DNA of 64,000 nucleotides from Siphonobacter sp. SORGH_AS_0500 (GCF_002838835.1 NZ_NHPP01000018.1:1-64000), one strand, 5' to 3'. Counted from the stretch's first letter, positions 52,592 through 61,802 are shown. Translations and numbers: made by a program. Notes: generated by a model not told the origin, from the sequence alone.

Positions 52592-53155
52592 ATGGAAAAT
52601 TTTCTAAAGTCATTCCAGGTATTAACGGAAGCAGAAATTGACCAGTTTCTAAAACTGGGGCAGCATAGAGTACTAAAAAAAGATGAGTTTTTTATTCAGG
52701 AAGGACAGGTGTGTAAGAAAGTAGGCTTCGTTACCTCTGGTCTGCTGCGGTCTTTCTATTACAATTCTGCGGGTGAGGAAATTACCTATTGCTTTACCTT
52801 TTCAAATGATTTTGTGACGGCTTATTCCTCTTTTATAACTCAAAACACCGCCGCCGAAAGCATCCAGGCCTTAACGGATGTCGAATTATTCATCCTCACC
52901 AGAGAAGATATTACTCAACTGGAAGAATCGAGTCTGAACTGGATGAAGTTTTCTAAGATGATGGCCCAACAGGAATACATGACCTTAGAAAAACGAATGT
53001 TTCTCTTACAAAAAGAAACCGCCGAGCATAAATACAAAGATCTGCTTGAAAATTATCCCGATTACCTGAAACTGATTCCATTGAATTACTTGGCCTCTTA
53101 TTTGGGAATTACACAGCGTCATTTGTCGAGAATAAGAAAATCATATCCAGCATAG
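52592..53155 (+). CDS. Crp/Fnr-family transcriptional regulator 1
   Basis: A 187-residue regulator: N-terminal cyclic-nucleotide-binding-type barrel (FFIQEGQVCKKVGFVTSGLLRSFYYNSAGEEITYCFTFSND, about 33-75), dimer helix, and a C-terminal helix-turn-helix (IPLNYLASYLGITQRHLSRIRK, 163-184). It has no Cys cluster for Fe-S and the cAMP-contact residues are not kept, as is usual for the Bacteroidota group. It precedes an NAD(P)H:quinone oxidoreductase-like gene by 54 bases, so it may control that enzyme. A second member is at 57035. Confidence 0.9.
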   Translation: MENFLKSFQVLTEAEIDQFLKLGQHRVLKKDEFFIQEGQVCKKVGFVTSGLLRSFYYNSAGEEITYCFTFSNDFVTAYSSFITQNTAAESIQALTDVELFILTREDITQLEESSLNWMKFSKMMAQQEYMTLEKRMFLLQKETAEHKYKDLLENYPDYLKLIPLNYLASYLGITQRHLSRIRKSYPA

Positions 53156-53209
53156 ACATTTGTCCTTTCAGCGGCTCATCACTGACTTTTTCTTTGTAAT
53201 AAAAAAAGA

Positions 53210-53787
53210 GTGAAGAAAATCCTGATTATAAACGGACATCCAGACCGGGATAGCTATAATTATGCTCTTTCGGAAGCTTATCGAACCGCGGCCATTCGTG
53301 CGGGAGCCGAACTTACGCAAATTAATATTGCTGACTTACAATTTGATCCTAATCTACGGTTTGGTTACCGAAAACGAATGGAACTGGAGCCAGATTTAGT
53401 AGAAGCCCTGCAAAAGATAAAAGAAGCTGAGCATATCGTGTGGTTTTTTCCGATGTGGTGGTACAGTTATCCGGCAGTCATGAAAGGTTTCGTTGATCGC
53501 TTATTTCTGCCGGGAATAGTGATGAAATTCATAGAAGGAAAACCTTTTCCTGAAAAATTACTAAAGGGAAGAACTGCCCGAATCGTCATTACAGCGGATA
53601 CGCCCTCGTGGTACGATCGTTTTTTATGGGCCGTCCAGCAATTAATCAATTCAAAAAAGGAACGCTTGAATTTTGTGGGATTCATCCCGTTTCAGTAACC
53701 TATATCGCAACCATTAAAGCATCCAGTGAGCGATTCAGAGAAAAGTGGTTGGCAAAAGTATCTGCACTAGGTTCCGCTTGTAAATAA
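53210..53787 (+). pseudogene. NAD(P)H dehydrogenase (quinone)/flavodoxin-fold oxidoreductase, frameshifted
   Basis: About 192 residues when repaired. Start is GTG 53210 with AAAAAGAG ahead as ribosome site. The first frame has MKKILIINGHPDRDSYNYAL (FMN phosphate-binding loop), VWFFPMWWYSYPAVMKGFVDR, and VITADTPSW, then loses frame at the A6 run 53653-53658 and ends at 53698 with unrelated residues. The other frame continues GTLEFCGIHPVSVTYIATIK and FREKWLAKVSAL to a stop at 53787, the expected family C-terminus. One added A repairs it. Members reduce quinones or nitro compounds with NAD(P)H. It follows Crp/Fnr regulator 1. Confidence 0.85.
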
Positions 53788-53917
53788 TTGCTTATTATCA
53801 ATGGTTTAGAGAGAAAATAGGTTCTCAGCTTTGCCGTAGTGAAGCCATATCTTACCAATAGAACTAACCAGCATCATGAGCTAGACCTCAAAAATTGCCT
53901 AATAAACTTATTATATT

Positions 53918-54022
53918 GAGTATAGGTAAAACTAAGGCAATTAAGCTACTACAATACTTAATTACCAATCAAAAAGTAATTAAGTATTGTAGTAGCTTAA
54001 GAATGCAAAGGAGTATAGGTAA
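53918..54022. repeat. Perfect 25-bp hairpin flanked by 12-bp direct repeats
   Basis: Arms 53941-53965 and 53976-54000 (beginning TTAAGCTACTACAATACTTA) are perfectly complementary with a 10-base loop. GAGTATAGGTAA occurs at 53918-53929 and again at 54011-54022 on either side. It could be a terminator for the acyltransferase gene (stop at 54059), but the flanking direct repeats suggest an inserted unit. Confidence 0.65.
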
Positions 54023-54058
54023 TTGTAAGTATAATATTCGAATGTATATGACTTGCGT

Positions 54059-55276
54059 TTAATTATATTTTTTTGTTAGTGTACGATTTATCTTCAGTAA
54101 AGTACTAATGTTTAAGCGTTTTTTTCTAGTCATCACATTTTGTTTTTTATGTAATCTTATAGAAGGTAATTCGATGAAATGATGAATACATGAACACAAA
54201 ATAAGTAATGGCAAAACACAACTTACAATGACTAATCCATAAGCAGTGTCAGATAAATATTTAGTTTTATCAAAACCTAATAAAAATTTAAATACGACGT
54301 AAATAAAAAATCCATGGAATAAATAGATAACATATGTACATTGACCTAAAAATAACGAAAAAGATCTGGTTAATAATCCAAAAATGTCGTTTCCCAAAGC
54401 AATAAGGGTAAATACTATTGAAAGTAAAAGTAAGGTGGTCAATGGGTTGGGATTCCTTAGAGAAATAGCTGCTCCGTAGCATCCAAGAATTATAAGTGTG
54501 GCTAGCTTACTCCTAGCGAATAGTTTAAATTCAGATTTTTTTACTAAATATACTGCTGGAAGTCCCATAAGAAAGGCAGCTATCAGAACATAGTCAACGT
54601 AGTGGGTAGCAGCTATTGAAATGCTTAATCCGGTTGCTAAAATTAGTACTACTCGTGGTACATTAACCTTGAAAAATAGAAATCCAATTAAAGGTAGCAT
54701 ACTATAAAACAACCACTCATAAACTAAAGTCCAGGTTACCCCTGCTAAAATGAGCAGAGTATCATGAACCTGATTAATATACGGAGCTTCATAAAGTGTA
54801 AAGAGAACCCAGTTTACACATTGAGTAGTTACACTAAAAAAGGAATCATGAAGTTCCCCTTGAGATAGGAATGCAACTAATAGGAAGAGAAAACTTATTG
54901 CTAAAAGATACACAGGACCTAATCTAAGTAGCCGCCCCTGATAAAAATGAAACCAGTTTATAGATTGCCTTTTACTATCTTTTAGTTTAGAAAAAAATAA
55001 AAAGCCTGTTATCATGAAAAAAAGCATGACACTATGGGCTCCTAAGCCAGCGAATAATCTGGACTCAGGAATTTGCCATTGTCCTTTTTGGAGGTAAACT
55101 CGCCAACAATAAGTATGATGTAAGAAAACAGAAAAGGCTAGGTAACCTCTTAACCCATCGATGGACTGATATCGCCCGCTTTCCTGTGAAGAAGGAAACC
55201 AACGCTGAATGATCCAGGCCGTAGTAATAGCCGTAAGTAAAGCGTAGAAAATAAATAATAGTGGAGACTGGAACAT
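54059..55276 (-). CDS. Membrane acyltransferase (acyltransferase family 3), A+T-rich
   Basis: A 405-residue integral-membrane acyltransferase with about ten helices. Family marks are YQSIDGLRGYLAFSVFLHHTYCW (about 36-58) with the catalytic-type His, FMITGFLFFSKL and YQGRLLRLGPVYLL with the Arg pair. The C-terminus is a basic tail (KKQNVMTRKKRLN). It is visibly more A+T-rich than surrounding genes, as are both flanks (53788-54058, 55277-56113), suggesting lateral acquisition. It is only distantly like the acyltransferase at 12735. Likely modifies a surface glycan; no sugar genes adjoin. Confidence 0.87.
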   Translation of the reverse strand: MFQSPLLFIFYALLTAITTAWIIQRWFPSSQESGRYQSIDGLRGYLAFSVFLHHTYCWRVYLQKGQWQIPESRLFAGLGAHSVMLFFMITGFLFFSKLKDSKRQSINWFHFYQGRLLRLGPVYLLAISFLFLLVAFLSQGELHDSFFSVTTQCVNWVLFTLYEAPYINQVHDTLLILAGVTWTLVYEWLFYSMLPLIGFLFFKVNVPRVVLILATGLSISIAATHYVDYVLIAAFLMGLPAVYLVKKSEFKLFARSKLATLIILGCYGAAISLRNPNPLTTLLLLSIVFTLIALGNDIFGLLTRSFSLFLGQCTYVIYLFHGFFIYVVFKFLLGFDKTKYLSDTAYGLVIVSCVLPLLILCSCIHHFIELPSIRLHKKQNVMTRKKRLNISTLLKINRTLTKKYN

Positions 55277-56113
55277 AAGGCTAGGCGGATAAAACAGGTT
55301 TTTTAAAATGAGAAAAGAGCTTAAGCCACTCCCATTTAAAAATAAAGTTATTGGCTGTATAACAGATGTTAGAGCGTTAGATAAGGCTAATGACGGAAAG
55401 CCTAATAATAATTTATGAGGATGTTAATGAAGGTTACAAGAGGAATGTATCAAATATGGATTTAGAGGTAGATAATCAGGGTTTGGCATGATCAGTAGAT
55501 TAGAATATGCAATTAAACAAGACTTGAATAATTAACATATACAGAGGTTAATAGGCTGAAAATTGCACGAAAGTAATGCATAAAGAAGAGCTAATACCGA
55601 TGTGTCTGGTAATCTTGCTTAATCAAGAAATAGCATTTAACCCATGATTATTACGCCAGGGTTGAAACCAGCACAGGCCCATGTAAGATGGATGACCTCT
55701 CATAAAAATACAGTTTAGCTAGGTATATTGATACAATAATACAGATTTATATGAAGATAAAAAACAGCAACTGCTAAGTAATTAAAAATGAATACAATTG
55801 CTTATTATTATGTGCTATATAATGGAAATTTATACTTAAGTTATAAAAAGGCTGAAGAAATTTTTCTAGTTCCAACTAAAAGTTAACAAATGGGTAGTAG
55901 TGAACTTTCAAAACTGCAGTCAATTAGAGCCTGGCTAGTAGGATAACGTATTTAAAGATGGACTACGCTCTCTATACGTCTGGGCTGAATGATCGAAAAA
56001 GCTGGTTTACTCATGCAGATTATAGGTTCTACCAAATCTTTAGGCCATCGATGAAAGGGTTATGGTTATACTTCCGTTGGTATAGAAAGGGGCAATGCTG
56101 ATCCTCTAAAAGC
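55277..56113. other. Long A+T-rich region without a recognisable gene
   Basis: About 840 bases. Only small open frames are present, for example 32 codons at 55788-55886 and 47 codons at 55958-56101 (reading MDYALYTSGLNDRKSW and onward, rich in aromatic residues); neither matches anything I know. The region may be a remnant of an inserted element or of the acyltransferase transfer. Confidence 0.45.
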
Positions 56114-56159
56114 AATACCCTCCTTATAAAACAAATAGTGATTTTATAAGGAGGGTATT
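56114..56159 (-). terminator. Terminator of the DsbA-type gene
   Basis: 18-base arms AATACCCTCCTTATAAAA (56114-56131) / TTTTATAAGGAGGGTATT (56142-56159), 26 bases beyond the stop on the minus strand. Confidence 0.8.
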
Positions 56160-56184
56160 TATGAATGAATAACTAACTAAATGA

Positions 56185-56880
56185 TTAACATTCACCTGAA
56201 CCTAAATCACAGCTATCAGCCTGAGCAATAACTTGTGGTTTAGACTCTTCGATTACCTGCCGTAGGGCATTTACGAACGTTTCGCTGGGCTGAGCCCCTG
56301 ATAAAGCGTATTTATTATTGAGAATAAAAAAAGGAACCCCTGTCACGCCTAACTGACGAAAATAATTCATTTCCTGTTCTACAGAATCACGGGCGATGTC
56401 TGATTTTAAAATCTCCAGGGCTTCTTTTTTGTCCCAACCCGCCGACTCCAGCACCTGTAATAAAACGGCTTCCTGGGTTAAATCAATTCGGTCTACAAAA
56501 TAGGCTTTCAATAAAGCTTCTTTGGTTTCTGCCTGATTGCCGCGTTCGTATGCTACGGTTAATAAACGGTGCAGATCAAACGTTGAAATGGCTTTAGGAA
56601 GCTGACTGAAATCAAAATCAAGACCTACTTCATTGGCAACCTGTTCTACGCGTTGAAACATACTTTCGGAGCGTCCCGGACCGAATTTCTTTTCCATGTG
56701 TTCTGAAAAAGAAATACCTTGTTTAGGAACACTCGGATCAAGTTCGTAAGGGTGATAAACAATTTCTGCCTTTACCTCTTCGCCCAGGGTTTGTAAGGCT
56801 GACTCCAGCCTTCTTTTTCCAATATAACACCAAGGACAAACAACATCAGAGACAATATCAATACGAATAGGAAGAGCCAT
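56185..56880 (-). CDS. DsbA-family oxidoreductase (FrnE type)
   Basis: A 231-residue cytoplasmic thioredoxin-fold protein without a signal peptide. The active site is CPWC in SDVVCPWCYIGKRRL (about residues 15-18). The helical insertion domain follows, and GVTGVPFFILNNKYALSGAQ supplies the cis-Pro loop. These marks fit the FrnE/2-hydroxychromene-2-carboxylate isomerase-like subgroup. The C-terminus SCDLGSGEC adds two extra Cys, a tail also seen in FrnE. Divergent from a Crp/Fnr gene at 57035, which may regulate it; a redox-stress role is likely. Confidence 0.92.
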   Translation of the reverse strand: MALPIRIDIVSDVVCPWCYIGKRRLESALQTLGEEVKAEIVYHPYELDPSVPKQGISFSEHMEKKFGPGRSESMFQRVEQVANEVGLDFDFSQLPKAISTFDLHRLLTVAYERGNQAETKEALLKAYFVDRIDLTQEAVLLQVLESAGWDKKEALEILKSDIARDSVEQEMNYFRQLGVTGVPFFILNNKYALSGAQPSETFVNALRQVIEESKPQVIAQADSCDLGSGEC

Positions 56881-57034
56881 AATCGGTTTGTTTATTTTTT
56901 AAATATATGCCGTTACACAAAATAATTTTAGACTAATTTCTTAACTTATTAGTGCTGAAAATAATTCCGATTAATCGCATAACTTGGTATCTAGTTCACC
57001 CCAACGGAAAACCTTATCCATACCCGCTAATTAT

Positions 57035-57618
57035 ATGATTACTGTACCCGCCTGGCTGGAAGAAATGCTTAATTCCACGTATGAGCTTTCTCAAGAAGAC
57101 TGGATTTTTTTAGCTACCCATTTACAGAGGGTGACGTTCAAAAAGAAGGAAATTATTCTGGAATACGGGCAGATGGAACAATACATGTATTTTCTAGAAA
57201 AAGGGCTGGTTCGCCTATTTACAGAAAAAAATGACCGTGAAGTTTGTCTGGACTTCATTTTTGAAAAGCAGGCATTTAGCTCTTTTATCTCGCTTTCCAC
57301 ACAGAAGCCTTCTACCTTATGTATACAAACCTTAGTACCTAGCACGGTGATTCGTTTACCCCTTGGAGCAATGCGGCAGTGGCTAGAGGGTTCCGATTCC
57401 GCGGAAAGCTGGTGCGTCGACTGATTGAAAATCGTCTGGTTGACAAACTTCAGAAAGAAATCAAAATGTTAACCATGACAGCAGAAGAAAATTATGAAAG
57501 CTTGTTGAACGAATCACCCAATATTGTTCAACAAATACCTATTAAAGACATGGCTTCTTATCTGGGTATTCATCCTGATAGCTTAAGTCGAATTCGTAAG
57601 CGGACGATGCTTCCCTGA
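57035..57618 (+). pseudogene. Crp/Fnr-family transcriptional regulator 2, frameshifted
   Basis: About 195 residues when repaired. The ATG at 57035 is preferred over the upstream TTG at 56984. First frame: sensor barrel (FKKKEIILEYGQMEQYMYFLEKGLVRLF, DREVCLDFIFEKQAF), up to LEGSDSAE. It then loses frame at the GG pair 57403-57404 and stops at 57424. The second frame continues GKLVRRLIENRLVDKLQKEI and the HTH IPIKDMASYLGIHPDSLSRIRKR to 57618. One added G repairs it. It resembles regulator 1 at 52592. Divergent from the DsbA-type gene. Whether the shift is real decides if the regulator works. Confidence 0.85.
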
Positions 57619-57714
57619 AATTGAAAATTGGCACTTTTCTGACAATAATCAGAAATTTACTCTGAAGAAATGCTCATTTTTGTGCCTGGCTTTTTTGTAA
57701 AGAAAAGCTTTTTG

Positions 57715-57747
57715 AACACGAGAGGTGGCGGCCTCCCGTGTTTTTTT
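57715..57747 (+). terminator. Terminator of Crp/Fnr gene 2
   Basis: AACACGAGAGG (57715-57725) / CCTCCCGTGTT (57732-57742), one mismatch, then a T-run; it overlaps the stop region of uvrD. Confidence 0.65.
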
Positions 57748-60046
57748 ATTCTACAATTCGCAGTTTAGCGAAGCTGAGTAATAACGTTTTCTCTCCCTGA
57801 CTATCAAACTGAATGACGGCCTTCGCTCCGTTCTGATCGTTGGAAATTAATTTTACTACGCCAAAACCGAATTTTTGATGTTCTACCCGCTGACCAGAAG
57901 CTAGGTTTCTAGGATCTGAAGCTTTAAAATCACTGCTCGGTACGTGCGTTGAAATAGGCGTATTAGAACGGGTAGGAGGTGTTTTAGCCTGAGAACCCCC
58001 GTTCTGAGCCGCCCGATTGGCTACATTCCGAAGGAAAGCTGCTGGGGTTGGGCGATCGGAATTTCGCTGAGCCTCGGCCATACGCCGAGCGGCCTGCCGA
58101 CTGATGCGAACGTATTTTTCATCAATTTCATCCATGAACCGGCTAGGCTCACAGGGTTTCAGTCGACCGTATTGGTAGCGGGTTTCAGCATAACTCAGAT
58201 ACAGACGTTTTTCGGCCCGGGTGATCGCTACGTAAAACAAACGCCGCTCTTCTTCCAGATCCTCGCTTGACTGTAACATCATCTGGCTGGGAAATAAATC
58301 TTCCTCTAAACCAACAATGTAAACGACTTTGTATTCCAGTCCTTTCGCTTGGTGAATGGTCATCAGCGTTACCCGATCACTATCACCGTCCTCGTCTTCC
58401 TGATCAGCGTTGGTTAACAAAGAAACGGTCTGTAGGAACGCTCCGAGCGATTTATCTTCGTTTTCGGGATTGTCTACGAACTGTTTAATGGAGTTCAATA
58501 ATTCCTGTACGTTTTCGTAACGGCTGAGCCCTTCGACGGTTTTATCATCATATAACTCCTTCAACACGCCTGATGCTTTCGCGACGTGACTAGCCACTTC
58601 GTAAGCATCCTTGGTATCAATGAGCAACTTAAATGACTTAATTAGATCGGCGAAGCCTTCAATAGCCGAGCCCGAACGGCCCGTGTTATACTGCTGAATA
58701 TTAGCGACAACTTCCCAAACTGGAATAGCCTGTTCGGCAGCGGTAACGGCAATTTTCGCAATGGTCTGATCGCCGATGCCACGTTTGGGCAGATTAATGA
58801 TTCGTTTGAAGGCTTCTTCGTCACTCTGGTTGAGCGTGAAGCGAAGATAGGCCAGTAAGTCCTTGATTTCCCGACGCTGGTAGAAGGATAATCCACCGAC
58901 AATCCGGTATTTGATATTCAGTTTGCGAAGCGATTCCTCGAACGAACGCGACTGCGAGTTAGTGCGGTAGAGAATCGCGAAATCGTTGTTACTGAGACCG
59001 TGATTCAGTTTTTCTTCGAACAGGGATGTGGCTACCAATCGACCTTCCTCTACGTCGGAAGCGGCTTTAATAACCTCGATGAGATTACCGTTTTCATTTT
59101 CTGTGAAAACTTCCTTGCGTAACTGCCGTTTGTTACGGGCAATGACCGAGTTCGCTGCTTCAACAATAATTTTCGTCGAACGATAGTTCTGTTCCAGACG
59201 AATCGTAGTCAGATCCGGGTAATCTTTCTCAAAGTTGAGAATGTTCTGAATGTTGGCTCCCCGGAAGGCATAAATTGACTGAGCATCGTCACCCACCACG
59301 CAGATATTCTCATGAATGGCTGCTAGTTTCCGGGTAATCAGGTATTGAGAAACGTTGGTATCCTGAAACTCGTCCACCATTACGTACTTGTAACGGTGCT
59401 GATACTTATTAAGCACCTCCGGGAAATCCCGAAAGAGAACATTGGTATTGAATAACAGATCGTCAAAGTCCATGGCATTGGCCTTGAAGCAACGATCTAC
59501 GTATAACTTATACAACCGACCAATTTCAGGCAAGCGGGCTGCCGCGTCATCCGCCTGAATAATAGGATCAGCGATGTAGGCATCCGCCGAAACCAGCCGG
59601 TTTTTGGCCCCGGAAATTCGGTTAAAAACGACGTTAGGTTTATAAATTTTATCATCCAGCCCTCGTTCCTTAATAATGGATTTGAGCAAGGACTTGGAGT
59701 CATCTGTATCATAAATTGAAAAGTCGGAGGTATAACCCAGCGACTTCGCTTCAAAACGCAGAATCTTCGCGAAGACACTGTGGAACGTACCCATCCAGAT
59801 GCCCCGAGCTCCAGTTCCTACTACCTTTTCAATCCGGGCCCGCATTTCTCCGGCGGCTTTGTTGGTGAAGGTCAGGAGTAGAATGGAAAAAGGATCCACC
59901 CCCTTTTTGATGAGATGAGCCGTACGCTGGGTAAGTACCCGAGTCTTGCCCGAACCTGCTCCGGCAATAATCATCAGGGGGCCTTCGGTATGTAAAACAG
60001 CCTGAGCCTGAGGCTCATTAAGGCCTTTCGTGATATCTTCGAACAT
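57746..60046 (-). CDS. pcrA: UvrD/PcrA-type DNA helicase
   Basis: A 766-residue SF1A 3'-5' helicase for repair and replication restart. Motif Q/I LNEPQAQAVLHTEGPLMIIAGAGSGKTRVL, Ia LTFTNKAAGEM, II VDEFQDTN, III VVGDDAQSIYAFRGA, IV LEQNYRST, V VTLMTIHQAKGLEY and VI RRLFYVAITRAEKRLYLSYA are all present. The C-terminal region (QRVEHQKFGFGVVKLISNDQNGAKAVIQF) is the PcrA-type Tudor-like tail that contacts RNA polymerase. Full length. Its product probably acts with RecQ in repair, but the genes are not linked. Confidence 0.96.
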   Translation of the reverse strand: MFEDITKGLNEPQAQAVLHTEGPLMIIAGAGSGKTRVLTQRTAHLIKKGVDPFSILLLTFTNKAAGEMRARIEKVVGTGARGIWMGTFHSVFAKILRFEAKSLGYTSDFSIYDTDDSKSLLKSIIKERGLDDKIYKPNVVFNRISGAKNRLVSADAYIADPIIQADDAAARLPEIGRLYKLYVDRCFKANAMDFDDLLFNTNVLFRDFPEVLNKYQHRYKYVMVDEFQDTNVSQYLITRKLAAIHENICVVGDDAQSIYAFRGANIQNILNFEKDYPDLTTIRLEQNYRSTKIIVEAANSVIARNKRQLRKEVFTENENGNLIEVIKAASDVEEGRLVATSLFEEKLNHGLSNNDFAILYRTNSQSRSFEESLRKLNIKYRIVGGLSFYQRREIKDLLAYLRFTLNQSDEEAFKRIINLPKRGIGDQTIAKIAVTAAEQAIPVWEVVANIQQYNTGRSGSAIEGFADLIKSFKLLIDTKDAYEVASHVAKASGVLKELYDDKTVEGLSRYENVQELLNSIKQFVDNPENEDKSLGAFLQTVSLLTNADQEDEDGDSDRVTLMTIHQAKGLEYKVVYIVGLEEDLFPSQMMLQSSEDLEEERRLFYVAITRAEKRLYLSYAETRYQYGRLKPCEPSRFMDEIDEKYVRISRQAARRMAEAQRNSDRPTPAAFLRNVANRAAQNGGSQAKTPPTRSNTPISTHVPSSDFKASDPRNLASGQRVEHQKFGFGVVKLISNDQNGAKAVIQFDSQGEKTLLLSFAKLRIVE

Positions 60047-60063
60047 GGCAATAAGGAAAAAAG

Positions 60064-60088
60064 AGGGAACGAACTAAGTCCGTTCCCT
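60064..60088 (-). terminator. Terminator of the sigma-operon beta-barrel gene
   Basis: On the minus strand AGGGAACG / CGTTCCCT followed by CTTTTTTCC, about 55 bases after the stop at 60143 and before uvrD. Confidence 0.75.
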
Positions 60089-60142
60089 GAAAGCATAGTC
60101 AAAGATAATAAATTGTTGGGGGCTATGGAAGTAGCTGAGGGA

Positions 60143-61138
60143 TTAAAAGCCGTTGTAAGTAATGCCGAAGGAAATAGTTTTAGGAGGATTGCCAAAGCTG
60201 GTACGATAATGATAGAGATCTCTGGAAGTTCGATTCAATAAATACTCTCTTTTACTCCCTAATTCGTATTGTCCGTAAAAACCAAATTTCTTATAGCCAG
60301 CATTTAAGATCAAACCGTATTTGAAAGCTTTATTATATTCGTTGCGAAGAGTATAATCAATGCCCTCCGATTTAGCAATAAGCCGATCCTTAATAGCTAC
60401 CTGAAAACCTGCATAAAATCCAAAGCCGTAAGAATAATTAAGCTTTCCTGAGGAATCATAAAACCTTATGGTTGGGACGATAGGAGCCTGAAGCGTACTG
60501 ATATTGGTGGTGATTTTATTTACAGGTTGCGTAAAGGATCGATTCCAAAAATACCGTTTTATGTCAACTTCTGCCCCCCATCGTAAAACGAAGGACCAAT
60601 CCTTTTTCTGAATTAAACCTGAATACATAGATACACCAACGGCGTAGTTATAAGATCGACTCAATTGACTTTGATACATCGTTTGATATAATCCAAACCA
60701 AGAATTCGGCCTGTCTGCGGGAATGTTGGCAAAATCGGCGAAACCAAAGCGGAAGGAGAGGGACTGAGCAATAAATTCAAGGTTGCTTTTCAACTTTTTA
60801 GTAGTAACCAAAGCTGCCTGATCACGTTCCTGCTGACTCACCTTAACCAACGAATTGACACTTCGCAAACTACTGTCACTTAGAAAACTCTTTCCACTCA
60901 AATCAATGTAATGCTGGCGAGGTTCGGATCGCGTCGTTTCAGATAGGCGGGCATTGAGGTCTTTAAGAATGGTATTCCAGTCATAATTTTCCAGCTTTTT
61001 TAATTCTTCTCTACTGGGACTGTAAAATAATACTTTTGATTTGGGACCAATCCGAACCAGAATGGAATCTACGGGAGTAGCGAGAGTAGGTAAGGAGCAT
61101 AGCAGTCCCAGTACCATTGTAAGAAATGGACGTTTCAT
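60143..61138 (-). CDS. Predicted outer-membrane beta-barrel protein of the sigma-factor operon
   Basis: A 331-residue protein with a signal peptide (ends near PTLAT). The C-terminal ~200 residues show alternating amphipathic strands rich in Tyr/Phe/Gly (YNYAVGVSMYSGLIQ, YSYGFGFYAGFQVA, YGLILNAGYKKFGFYGQYELG) and end in FGITYNGF, typical of a PorT-like/outer-membrane barrel. The N-terminal ~110 residues are helical and charged. I do not recognise a known family. It is the third gene behind an ECF sigma factor and a one-helix membrane protein, so it is likely part of that envelope-stress unit, as output or sensor. Confidence 0.65.
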   Translation of the reverse strand: MKRPFLTMVLGLLCSLPTLATPVDSILVRIGPKSKVLFYSPSREELKKLENYDWNTILKDLNARLSETTRSEPRQHYIDLSGKSFLSDSSLRSVNSLVKVSQQERDQAALVTTKKLKSNLEFIAQSLSFRFGFADFANIPADRPNSWFGLYQTMYQSQLSRSYNYAVGVSMYSGLIQKKDWSFVLRWGAEVDIKRYFWNRSFTQPVNKITTNISTLQAPIVPTIRFYDSSGKLNYSYGFGFYAGFQVAIKDRLIAKSEGIDYTLRNEYNKAFKYGLILNAGYKKFGFYGQYELGSKREYLLNRTSRDLYHYRTSFGNPPKTISFGITYNGF

Positions 61139-61157
61139 GATAGAAAAAGGGCGTGAG

Positions 61158-61802
61158 TTAAGGTTTGATTTTTGAGGAATCGACTTTAGCTTTTCCGAGA
61201 GCAGCCGGAGATTTGAAGTCTTTCCACTGCGGACGTTGATCGGATTTTTTCTCCGAACCGAAAATGCGGGCCAGGATGGATTTTTTCCGAAGCTGCGTTT
61301 CCTGCTGAGGCTCGGGAATAGTCAGGGTAACGGTGGCTTCAAAGCTTTCTGCCTGATTTTTCTGAACAATAACGGGTACATCTGTGGATGGAATAAAAGT
61401 TGAAGGTTGAACTACAGGCAGCGAATCTAAAGTAATAGGAATCTCAAAATTGATTTTTTGAGTAATTTGAGCCTGTTGGGTTACAGGAGCTTTTTCAATA
61501 ATTTCAGTTGTAGTATCTACGGATGGAATGGGGGGAACTTGCGTTTTTTCAGGCGTACGAACCGGCTCTTTTGGAGTAATTGTAACGGTTGCTTCCTGCG
61601 AATGATGTTTTTCAATGGGTTGATGAATAAAATAGCCCATACAAATTCCCAACGCTGCCGCCACGCCTATGCGAATGGGCCAGTACCATTTCTGAGAAGA
61701 TTTTGGCTCTTCTATACGCTTCCAGACCCCTTCCAGATCAAAAGAATCATCGGATAAATCTTCCAGCCGCCGCCGGATCTGCTCATCGAGTTTGTGCTGC
61801 AT
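61158..61802 (-). CDS. Single-pass membrane protein, probable anti-sigma factor
   Basis: A 214-residue protein; the ATG at 61802 is preferred over a TTG two codons upstream. The N-terminal ~45 residues are acidic/helical (LDEQIRRRLEDLSDDSFDLEGVWKRIEE), matching anti-sigma cytoplasmic domains. One helix follows (IRIGVAAALGICMGYFI, about 46-62), then a long periplasmic Pro/Thr/Gln-rich linker (about 70-170) ending in basic residues. It overlaps the sigma gene by 20 bases, showing coupling. No ZAS zinc motif is evident, so the anti-sigma role rests on topology and context. Its periplasmic tail is long enough to reach the beta-barrel encoded next. Confidence 0.65.
   Translation of the reverse strand: MQHKLDEQIRRRLEDLSDDSFDLEGVWKRIEEPKSSQKWYWPIRIGVAAALGICMGYFIHQPIEKHHSQEATVTITPKEPVRTPEKTQVPPIPSVDTTTEIIEKAPVTQQAQITQKINFEIPITLDSLPVVQPSTFIPSTDVPVIVQKNQAESFEATVTLTIPEPQQETQLRKKSILARIFGSEKKSDQRPQWKDFKSPAALGKAKVDSSKIKP

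Noticed and set aside
55958..56101. A 47-codon frame before the DsbA terminator
   Set aside because: No family resemblance or clear ribosome site; mentioned only in the description of the empty region.
55277..56113. Remnant transposase in the A+T-rich gap
   Set aside because: No catalytic motif or terminal repeats could be made out.
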